In this document: positions 1 to 4,931 of the stretch, piece after piece | Numbering within the stretch: position 1 is the stretch's first letter | Layout of the letters: every line of letters starts with the position of its first letter | Source: Marinosulfonomonas sp. | GTDB taxonomy: Bacteria; Pseudomonadota; Alphaproteobacteria; Rhodobacterales; Rhodobacteraceae | NCBI GenBank assembly: GCA_026989405.1 | Contig: JALSJL010000018.1 | Span: forward strand, 1-6,644 | Length of the DNA stretch: 6,644 nucleotides | Direction: 5' to 3' | Notes under the pieces: generated by a model | What the model was told of the DNA's origin: nothing | The model's database searches: none | What the model saw: the letters and a program-made list of their open reading frames with translations, nothing else | Position numbers and translations under genes: made by a program

Positions 1-525
1 GACGGCACCGAGATCACCGATTTCGCGCCCGAGCGGCTGGCGCCCGCCGGCATGACGCTGGTCCCCGAAGGGCGGCGCGTATTCGGCACCCTTACGGTCG
101 AGGAAAACCTGCGCATGGGGGCCTACGCCATCCGGGACAGGGCCACGCTGGCGCAGGGGTGGGAGCGCGTCCTTGATCTGTTCCCGATCCTGAGCGAACG
201 GCGTCAGCAATATGCAGGCACCCTGTCGGGCGGGCAGCAGCAGATGCTTGCGGTTGGTCGCGCCTTGATGAGCAACCCGCGCCTGCTGCTTCTGGATGAA
301 CCGTCGCTCGGGCTTGCCCCGCGGATCGTCGAACAGGTGTTCGAACTGATCGGTAAACTGCGCGAACAGGGTGTGACGCTTCTGTTCGTGGAACAGAATG
401 TCGCGATGGCGCTCGAGCTTGCCGATCGCGGTTACGTTCTGGCCAGCGGTCAGATCGTAACGTCGGGGTCGGCCAGCGAGCTGGCGCGGACCGACAGCTT
501 GCAATCCGCTTATCTGGGAGCATAG
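1..525 (+). CDS. livF: Branched-chain amino acid-type ABC transporter ATP-binding protein, LivF family (5' end missing)
   Basis: This is one of the two cytoplasmic ATPases that power a branched-chain amino acid/amide (HAAT) importer. The reading frame is open from base 1, so the gene begins upstream; 174 residues are visible, against about 235 for a whole LivF. The Walker A region is therefore outside the window. Visible motifs are VPEGRRVF and TVEENLRMG (the LivF stretch after the Q-loop), the ABC signature LSGGQQQM, Walker B LLLLDEPSLGLAP, and the switch region LLFVEQNVAMAL followed by ADRGYVLASG. The VEQN in place of a switch histidine is normal for LivF. The TAG stop lies 4 nt before the livH start, so the two are co-transcribed. 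Assignment to LivF rather than LivG rests on the VPEGRRVF and ADRGYVL motifs. The actual substrate may be an amide or other small compound rather than leucine. Confidence 0.93.
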   Translation, partial: DGTEITDFAPERLAPAGMTLVPEGRRVFGTLTVEENLRMGAYAIRDRATLAQGWERVLDLFPILSERRQQYAGTLSGGQQQMLAVGRALMSNPRLLLLDEPSLGLAPRIVEQVFELIGKLREQGVTLLFVEQNVAMALELADRGYVLASGQIVTSGSASELARTDSLQSAYLGA

Positions 526-529
526 TGAC

Positions 530-1423
530 ATGGAGCTTTTCCTGCAGCAGACCGTCAATGCGCTGGCACTCGGCGGCACCTATGCGCTGCTGGCGCTCGG
601 TCTCGCGGTGGTCTTTTCGATCATGGGGCTGATCAATTTCGCGCATGGCGAACTGATGACGATCGCGGGATATGCGCTGATGTATGCCGGACTTGCCGGC
701 GTGCCTTTCCCGTTTGCGGTTGCGCTGGCCATCCTTTCGGCCATGGCCGCGGCGGTGCTGATGGAGCGGGTGGCCTTCCGCCCGGTGCGAAATGGCTCGG
801 GTGCAACGATGCTGATCACCAGCTTTGCCGTTTCGATGATCCTTCAGGTGCTGTTCCAGAACCTGATTTCGCCCCGCTCGCAGGTGGTTGTGCTGCCGGC
901 GCTGCTTTCGGACAGCATCAGGGTCGGGGGGCTGGTGATCGGCGTGAACAAGATCGTCGCGATCCTTGCAACCATCGTCATGCTGGTTTTCCTCGAAAGG
1001 TTCATGAGCCGTCAGAAAACGGGGATCGCCATGCGGGCAGCGGCCGAGGATTTCGCCGTTGCCCGTCTGATGGGGATCAAGGCCAATACCGTCATTGCCG
1101 GGGCATTTGCCCTGTCGGGGATGCTGGCCGGGGTGGCCGCGGTGCTGTGGGTCAGTCAGCGCGCATCGGTGGATCCGCTGATGGGGTTCACGCCTGTTCT
1201 CAAGGCATTCATCGCCGCGATTCTCGGTGGTCTGGGCAGTTTGCGCGGCGCGGTGGCGGGCGGTTTCGTGCTGGGCTTCATCGAGGTCTATCTCGCGGCC
1301 TTCCTGCCGCCGGAACTGCAGGAATTTCGCGATCCGATCGGCCTTGGTATCGTGGTCGCGGTGCTCCTGTTCCGGCCCAGCGGTCTCGTTCCCTCCGAGG
1401 TGCTGAGGTCTGTCAAGGTATGA
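530..1423 (+). CDS. livH: Branched-chain amino acid-type ABC transporter permease, LivH family
   Basis: This is an inner-membrane permease subunit of a LivFGHMJ-type importer. The 297 residues are very hydrophobic, with about eight predicted membrane segments, and length is normal for LivH. The N-terminus shows the LivH pattern NALALGGTYALLALGLAVVF, then GLINFAHGELMTIAGY. Mid-protein TGIAMRAAAEDFAVARLMGI is the family's cytoplasmic loop thought to contact the ATPases. The C-terminal FTPVLKAFIAAILGGLGSL and GAVAGGFVLGFIE are also hallmarks. The ATG has GGGAG at 516-520, 9 nt upstream, and sits 4 nt after the livF stop. Its TGA overlaps the next start as ATGA. A LivM partner does not follow, so it must lie upstream or elsewhere. 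Substrate is unknown; the two downstream C-N hydrolases hint at an amide-type compound. Confidence 0.93.
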   Translation: MELFLQQTVNALALGGTYALLALGLAVVFSIMGLINFAHGELMTIAGYALMYAGLAGVPFPFAVALAILSAMAAAVLMERVAFRPVRNGSGATMLITSFAVSMILQVLFQNLISPRSQVVVLPALLSDSIRVGGLVIGVNKIVAILATIVMLVFLERFMSRQKTGIAMRAAAEDFAVARLMGIKANTVIAGAFALSGMLAGVAAVLWVSQRASVDPLMGFTPVLKAFIAAILGGLGSLRGAVAGGFVLGFIEVYLAAFLPPELQEFRDPIGLGIVVAVLLFRPSGLVPSEVLRSVKV

Positions 1424-2217
1424 CGCGGGGCGACGTGAATTCCGCCCGTTTGGGGCTGCTGAGCGGGGCCGACCCGGCCCCGGTGGAGGTGCTCAACGAA
1501 GACAGCAGCTTTCCCGTCGTCCTGCTGTGCGAGCACGCCGGGCGCGCGGTGCCCGAGCGCCTGGCCGGGCTTGGCGTGACGGAGGCGCAGCTTGCGTCGC
1601 ATATCGGCTGGGACATCGGCGCTGCGTCGGTTGCCCGTGCGATGGCCGATATTCTCGGCGCGCCGGCGGTCTTGCAGCGCTACAGCCGGCTGGTGATTGA
1701 CTGCAACCGCCCGCCCGATGCGCCCGACGCGATGCCCGAAGTGAGCGACGGAGTCTCGGTGCCGGGAAATCGCGGGCTGGGGGCCACGGAGCGCGCAGCA
1801 AGAGTGGACGAGATATTCCGGCCCTTTCACGAAGCGGTCCAGGCGATGTTCCTGCGCTCGCCGCGTCGGGCAGCCTTTGCCATCCACAGTTTCACCCCGG
1901 TTCTCGGCGGCGTGGCGCGCCCCTGGGAATTGTCGTTCCTGTTCCGCGATGACCGCGAGACCTCTTTGCGTCTGCGCAAGTCCGTCCTGCGGCGGCGCCC
2001 CGAAACAAGGATCGGGATGAACCAGCCCTATCAGATAGACGATGCCTCGGACTGGTTCGTGCCCCGCCACGGCGAAGCGCGCAACATTTCCCACAGCCTG
2101 ATAGAGATACGCAACGATCTGATTGCCGGGGCGCAAGAACAGATGGCCTGGGCCGAAATCCTGTCTGCGGCCATTTCCGATTTTCTGGAGGATGACAAGA
2201 ATGCAGCCGACACGTGA
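1420..2217 (+). CDS. N-formylglutamate amidohydrolase family protein (predicted deformylase/amidohydrolase)
   Basis: This is a predicted cytoplasmic metal-dependent hydrolase of the N-formylglutamate amidohydrolase fold (the HutG-related family, Pfam FGase), which removes a formyl or similar group from an N-substituted amino acid. The product is 265 residues, typical for the family. Conserved features in order are CEHAGRAVP (residues 37-45), HIGWDIGAA with D65, an arginine-containing RYSRLVIDCNRP (77-98), IHSFTP (155-160), and the C-terminal SHSLIEIRNDL (224-234); His, Glu and Asp in these motifs are the likely metal and catalytic groups. I chose ATG at 1420 because it overlaps the livH stop (ATGA), implying translational coupling; the open frame continues upstream only inside livH. 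Its 3' end overlaps the next gene by 17 nt. No hut genes are nearby, so true N-formylglutamate as substrate is unproven. Confidence 0.88.
   Translation: MTRGDVNSARLGLLSGADPAPVEVLNEDSSFPVVLLCEHAGRAVPERLAGLGVTEAQLASHIGWDIGAASVARAMADILGAPAVLQRYSRLVIDCNRPPDAPDAMPEVSDGVSVPGNRGLGATERAARVDEIFRPFHEAVQAMFLRSPRRAAFAIHSFTPVLGGVARPWELSFLFRDDRETSLRLRKSVLRRRPETRIGMNQPYQIDDASDWFVPRHGEARNISHSLIEIRNDLIAGAQEQMAWAEILSAAISDFLEDDKNAADT
2187..2191 (+). promoter_or_regulatory. Ribosome binding site deciding the cysteine hydrolase start
   Basis: GGAGG lies 9 nt before the ATG at 2201, inside the end of the preceding coding sequence. It supports 2201 over the in-frame ATG further upstream at 2123, which would add a 26-residue basic, tryptophan-rich extension unlike the family. 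Confidence 0.7.
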
Positions 2218-2842
2218 CGTGCCCATTGTTCCGAAGCAGGCCGCCCTGCTTTTCGTGGATGTGCAGAATTTCGGTGCGCATCGCAAGGGGGCGGAATATG
2301 CCGGCCTGTCAGATAAGGCGTTCGAGGCCAGATACGGCTGGTTCTTCGAGCAACTCGAATCCGCTGTCGTGCCCAGGATGCAGCGCCTTCAGTCCGCCTG
2401 CAGGAAGGCCGGGCTGGAGGTCATGTACACGACCATCGAAAGCCTTACCCTGGATGGGCGCGATCGCAGCCTCGATTACAAGATCACCGGATTCAACGTT
2501 CCCAGGGGATCCTGGGACGGAAAGGTGATCGATGCGCTTGCGCCGCTGGAGGACGAGATCGTTCTGCCCAAGTCATCTTCGTCGGTGTTCGTGTCAACGC
2601 ATATCGACTATGTGCTGCGCAATCTTGGCGTGAAACAGCTGATCATCAGCGGTCTGCTTACCGACCAATGCGTCGAAAGCGCCATCCGCGATGCCTGCGA
2701 TCTGGGCTATCTGGTCACCCAGGTGACTGACGCCTGCCTGAGCTACAGCCAGGAGCGCCACGACAACTCGGTGTCGGCAATCAGGGGTTATTGCCGCCAG
2801 GTCACGACCGATGCGCTGATCGCGGAACTGCAGGCCGGTTGA
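2201..2842 (+). CDS. Isochorismatase-family cysteine hydrolase (predicted amidohydrolase)
   Basis: This is a predicted cytoplasmic hydrolase of the isochorismatase-like alpha/beta fold, which includes nicotinamidase, N-carbamoylsarcosine amidase, ureidoacrylate amidase, biuret hydrolase and maleamate amidase. The 213-residue length is standard. The complete catalytic triad is visible: Asp20 in FVDVQN, Lys124 in VLPKSSSSVF, and the nucleophile Cys157 in GLLTDQCVESAIRDA; the intact cysteine points to an amidase rather than a true isochorismatase, which lacks it. The C-terminal VTDACLSYSQERHDNSV is the usual helix-strand region after the nucleophile. The start at 2201 is set by a good Shine-Dalgarno and overlaps the upstream amidohydrolase gene by 17 nt, so it is the last gene of the liv-type operon. 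The substrate within this family cannot be read from the sequence; a carbamoyl or primary amide is the best guess. Confidence 0.9.
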   Translation: MQPTRDVPIVPKQAALLFVDVQNFGAHRKGAEYAGLSDKAFEARYGWFFEQLESAVVPRMQRLQSACRKAGLEVMYTTIESLTLDGRDRSLDYKITGFNVPRGSWDGKVIDALAPLEDEIVLPKSSSSVFVSTHIDYVLRNLGVKQLIISGLLTDQCVESAIRDACDLGYLVTQVTDACLSYSQERHDNSVSAIRGYCRQVTTDALIAELQAG

Positions 2843-2988
2843 GGCGGCAGCTTCCACAAGTCGCCGCAAACGCCCCCAAACCGGACGACGGAGATTCAGC
2901 AATGGGTGGCGGAGTTCTGAGGCAAGAGCGTGCGCAGGGCCGCGGTCTCTGATTGGGTGTCTCTGGTCAGGATTGATCTTGCCCGTCA

Positions 2989-3014
2989 AAGGTTGGCTCC
3001 GCAAACCAGACCTT
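2989..3014. terminator. Candidate hairpin between convergent genes
   Basis: AAGGTTGG (2989-2996) pairs with CCAgACCTT (3006-3014), giving eight base pairs with a single bulged G at 3009 and a 9-nt loop. The convergent setting makes a termination role plausible in either direction. There is no run of T on either side, so it is not a canonical intrinsic terminator. Confidence 0.25.
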
Positions 3015-3039
3015 GGCCAAAGAACATCCGCGGTCGCCA

Positions 3040-3061
3040 AGCGGCCCGCGCGGGCCTCGCT
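3040..3061. terminator. GC-rich palindromic hairpin, possible bidirectional terminator
   Basis: GGCCCGCGCGGGCC (3043-3056) is a perfect 14-bp palindrome that can fold as a five-pair GC stem with a GCGC loop. AGC (3040-3042) can pair with GCT (3059-3061) across a two-base bulge. It is the strongest hairpin in the gap between the convergent genes. No T-tract follows on either strand, so the terminator role is an inference from position. Confidence 0.3.
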
Positions 3062-3142
3062 GCGTTGCACAAGGGCTCCGCTCAGCCCGGCTATCGGCGG
3101 AAAACACACCATCGGTCGGGACATTGTTTTCGAAACGGCTGG

Positions 3143-3595
3143 TCACGGTGGAAAAACTGCCGTTTTCTTGACCGTTCCATAGACAAAGCTGGTGTCGATC
3201 GAGGCAATCCCGCCAATTGGATGGATACGGTTGCGAATGAAGCTCTCATAGGCATCGAGATCAGACACCAGAACCCGCAACTGGTAGTCCATGGCCCCGG
3301 TCAGCACATGGCATTCAAGGACTTCTTCGATCATTCGAACCTGTTTTTCGAATTTTTGCACAACAGATTCATTGTGGCGCTCCAACCGGATGCGCACGAA
3401 TACGGTTATAGGCAACCCATATGCAGCAGCGTCCACATCGGCGTTGTATCCCTTTATCACGCCGCTTGCCTCGAGGTTCTTGACCCGGCGCAGACACGGT
3501 GACGGCGACAGGTTCACGGCGTCAGCGAGGTCCTGGTTCGTGATGCGTCCCTGCCGTTGCAACATGCGAATGATCTGTTTATCTTTGGAATCCAT
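3143..3595 (-). CDS. mdeR: Lrp/AsnC family transcriptional regulator, MdeR-like
   Basis: This is a DNA-binding regulator that probably senses an amino acid, most likely methionine, and controls the divergent mdeAB genes. The 150 residues match the family length. The N-terminal DNA-binding domain opens with MDSKDKQIIRMLQRQGR and has the helix-turn-helix at about 18-46 (TNQDLADAVNLSPSPCLRRV, then LEASGVIKGY). The C-terminal RAM ligand-binding domain covers about 62-142, with the GAMDYQLRVLV motif at 100-110. I chose ATG at 3595 rather than the in-frame ATG at 3622 because GGAGG (plus-strand 3602-3606) lies 6 nt upstream and the shorter protein matches the family's usual beginning. In Pseudomonas putida the Lrp-type MdeR is divergent from and activates mdeAB; position here is the same. 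The family call is firm and the mdeR name is by context. Confidence 0.9.
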   Translation of the reverse strand: MDSKDKQIIRMLQRQGRITNQDLADAVNLSPSPCLRRVKNLEASGVIKGYNADVDAAAYGLPITVFVRIRLERHNESVVQKFEKQVRMIEEVLECHVLTGAMDYQLRVLVSDLDAYESFIRNRIHPIGGIASIDTSFVYGTVKKTAVFPP

Positions 3596-3617
3596 TGTCT
3601 GCCTCCACCAGAAAATT

Positions 3618-3645
3618 AGCATAACATGCCAATTTTATGTTGCAA
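3618..3645 (-). promoter_or_regulatory. Candidate promoter for the Lrp-type regulator
   Basis: On the minus strand, TTGCAA (plus 3640-3645) serves as a -35-like element and TATGCT (plus 3618-3623) as a -10-like element preceded by TGT, with 16-bp spacing. Each hexamer matches the sigma-70 consensus at four of six bases. The start of transcription would fall about 16 nt before the regulator's ATG. It lies within the inverted repeats that are the likely operator, which suits autoregulation. Confidence 0.4.
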
Positions 3646-3662
3646 ATTGGTATAATTGGCAA
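3627..3662. promoter_or_regulatory. Nested inverted repeats, probable Lrp/MdeR operator
   Basis: Three overlapping symmetric arrangements occur in this AT-rich patch. TGCCAATT (3627-3634) mirrors AATTGGCA (3654-3661) exactly with a 19-bp gap. CCAATTT (3629-3635) mirrors AAATTGG (3644-3650) exactly with an 8-bp gap. TTGCAAATT (3640-3648) mirrors AATTGGCAA (3654-3662) with one mismatch. AATTGG is also repeated directly at 3645 and 3654. Lrp-family proteins bind AT-rich imperfect palindromes as oligomers, so this is the natural site for the adjacent regulator. The mdeA -10 element lies inside it. Binding itself is inferred. Confidence 0.6.
3648..3656 (+). promoter_or_regulatory. Extended -10 promoter of mdeAB
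   Basis: TGG directly followed by TATAAT forms an extended -10 element (TGnTATAAT) with a perfect -10 hexamer at 3651-3656. No good -35 is found 16-18 bp upstream, where the sequence is GCCAAT-like. That fits a promoter that relies on the extended -10 or on an activator. Transcription would begin near 3663, giving a leader of about 55 nt before the mdeA start. Confidence 0.6.
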
Positions 3663-3706
3663 TCAATGGCTTGGGCGGATGGCGCAAACTGGTCGCAACC
3701 TGAACC

Positions 3707-3711
3707 AGGAG
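3707..3711 (+). promoter_or_regulatory. Ribosome binding site deciding the mdeA start
   Basis: AGGAG lies 6 nt before the ATG at 3718. In-frame ATG at 3679 has no comparable site and would add 13 residues that do not resemble the known methionine gamma-lyase N-terminus. Confidence 0.75.
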
Positions 3712-3717
3712 CTTGCC

Positions 3718-4917
3718 ATGACACAATTCCCAGGATTTGCCACTCGCGCCATTCACCACGCCTACGATCCGCTGGAAAACGAAGGCGCCCTGACCCCGCC
3801 GCTACATCTGACTTCGACTTTTTCATTCGAAACCGCCGAGGCCGGGGCCGAGATTTTCGCAGGGGAGCGCCAGGGCCACATCTACAGCCGAATTTCCAAC
3901 CCCACATGCGACATTCTGGAGAATCGCATCGCCTGCCTCGAAAGCGCCGAGGCCGGGTTGGCGCTGTCGAGCGGTATGGGAGCCATCACCGCGGTCTTGT
4001 GGACCCTGCTGTCGCCCGGAGATGAGGTTATCGTGGACCGGACTCTTTACGGTTGCACCTTCGCCTTCATGCGCCATGGGTTGGCAAAATGGGGGGTGAA
4101 GATCACCCATGTTGACATGACCGATCCGCAGAACCTGTGTGCCGCCGTGTCCGAAAAGACCCGCGTGGTGTATTTCGAAACGCCCGCCAACCCCAACATG
4201 CGACTTGTGGACATCACAGCCAGCGCCGAGATCGCGCATTCGGTCGGCGCGCAGGTCGTGGTCGACAACACCTATGCCAGCCCCTATCTGACGCGACCCA
4301 TCGAACTGGGGGCCGATATCGTTGTGCATTCGGCCACCAAGTATCTGGGGGGGCATGGCGACGCGGTCGGCGGTCTGGTTGTCGGAGCCGCCGAACAGAT
4401 CGAAGAAATCCGGCTGGTCGGGATGAAGGACATGACCGGGGCGGTCATGGCGCCGTTCAACGCGATGCTGATCCTGCGCGGGCTGAAGACCCTGAACCTG
4501 CGGATGGATCGTCACTGCTCTTCTGCCCGGGTCGTGGCCGATTATCTCGAATCACATCCGGCCATCGAAAATGTCTGTTTCCCCGGGTTGGAGAGCTTCG
4601 CTCAGCACGATCTTGCGAAGCGGCAGATGTCGCAGCCCGGCGCCATGATCGCGTTCGAGGTCATGGGCGGGGTGCCCGCCGGGATCGCGCTTATGAACCG
4701 TCTGAAGTTGATTCAGCGAGCCGTGTCCCTGGGGGATGCGGAAAGCCTGATCCAGCACCCGGCCTCGATGACCCATTCGACCTACACGCCCGAGGAACGG
4801 GCCGAACACGGGATCAGTGACGGGCTGATCCGCCTCTCGGTTGGGCTCGAAGATGTCGAGGACATCCTGGCCGATCTTGCGCAAGCCCTGAACCGTTCCA
4901 CCTGCAACGCTGCCTGA
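3718..4917 (+). CDS. mdeA: L-methionine gamma-lyase (EC 4.4.1.11)
   Basis: This is a cytoplasmic PLP enzyme that splits L-methionine into methanethiol, ammonia and 2-oxobutyrate. At 399 residues it is almost the same length as the Pseudomonas putida enzyme (398), and the visible key residues run at a constant offset of -3 from it. They are Tyr56 and Arg58 in YSRISNPT (phosphate binding from the partner subunit), Tyr111 and Cys113 in TLYGCTFAF, Asp183 in VVDNTY (pyridine nitrogen), Lys208 in HSATKYL (Schiff base) and Arg372 in IRLSVGLED (substrate carboxylate). Cys113 corresponds to Cys116, a marker separating methionine gamma-lyases from cystathionine gamma-lyase and synthase relatives. Further near-identical stretches are PGFATRAIHH, LKTLNLRMDRHC and RAVSLGDAESL. 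It is divergent from the Lrp-type regulator and 14 nt ahead of an E1 gene, as in known mdeAB loci. No frameshift or missing residue was seen. Confidence 0.95.
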   Translation: MTQFPGFATRAIHHAYDPLENEGALTPPLHLTSTFSFETAEAGAEIFAGERQGHIYSRISNPTCDILENRIACLESAEAGLALSSGMGAITAVLWTLLSPGDEVIVDRTLYGCTFAFMRHGLAKWGVKITHVDMTDPQNLCAAVSEKTRVVYFETPANPNMRLVDITASAEIAHSVGAQVVVDNTYASPYLTRPIELGADIVVHSATKYLGGHGDAVGGLVVGAAEQIEEIRLVGMKDMTGAVMAPFNAMLILRGLKTLNLRMDRHCSSARVVADYLESHPAIENVCFPGLESFAQHDLAKRQMSQPGAMIAFEVMGGVPAGIALMNRLKLIQRAVSLGDAESLIQHPASMTHSTYTPEERAEHGISDGLIRLSVGLEDVEDILADLAQALNRSTCNAA

Positions 4918-4931
4918 GACCGGAGAAACCC

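Larger units (their letters stand above)
2843..3142. other. Gene-free convergent intergenic region
   Basis: This 300-bp gap lies between the stop of the cysteine hydrolase and the stop of the opposing Lrp-type regulator. No frame gives a recognisable protein or a start with a ribosome site. Open frames crossing it on either strand run antisense into the neighbouring genes and look like GC-rich shadows. It holds several inverted repeats: CCGGTT (2835-2840, overlapping the hydrolase stop) with AACCGG (2879-2884), enclosing GCGGC (2844-2848)/GCCGC (2863-2867); a bulged hairpin at 2989-3014; and a GC-rich palindrome at 3043-3056. None is followed by a T-tract. It probably ends transcription from both sides. 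A decayed gene or mobile element remnant is possible but not supported. Confidence 0.5.

Noticed and set aside
385..411. Loss of the switch histidine in the LivF-type ATPase (VEQN instead of a His-containing loop)
   Set aside because: VEQN is the normal sequence at this place in LivF proteins, so it is not a sign of an inactive ATPase.
1288..2286. 332-codon minus-strand open frame antisense to the FGase-family gene
   Set aside because: The plus strand carries clear conserved motifs in the same place; the minus frame is low-complexity in Arg, Gly and His and typical of a shadow.
2835..2884. Nested inverted repeats right after the cysteine hydrolase as a rho-independent terminator
   Set aside because: The arms are only five to six base pairs with long gaps and no T-tract follows, so I did not list it as its own terminator feature.
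2594..3124. 176-codon minus-strand open frame across the gap and the 3' part of the cysteine hydrolase
   Set aside because: More than half lies antisense to the hydrolase, including its catalytic cysteine region; no recognisable domain and no start signal.
2930..3502. 190-codon plus-strand open frame spanning the gene-free gap and the Lrp-type regulator
   Set aside because: It runs antisense to a well-supported regulator, has no ribosome site and its protein resembles no family; it is a GC-rich shadow frame.
3637..3717. N-terminal extension of mdeA to upstream ATG codons
   Set aside because: ATG at 3637 lies inside the promoter and operator and upstream of the predicted transcript start; ATG at 3679 lacks a ribosome site. 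The 3718 start has AGGAG at the right distance and matches the known enzyme's beginning.
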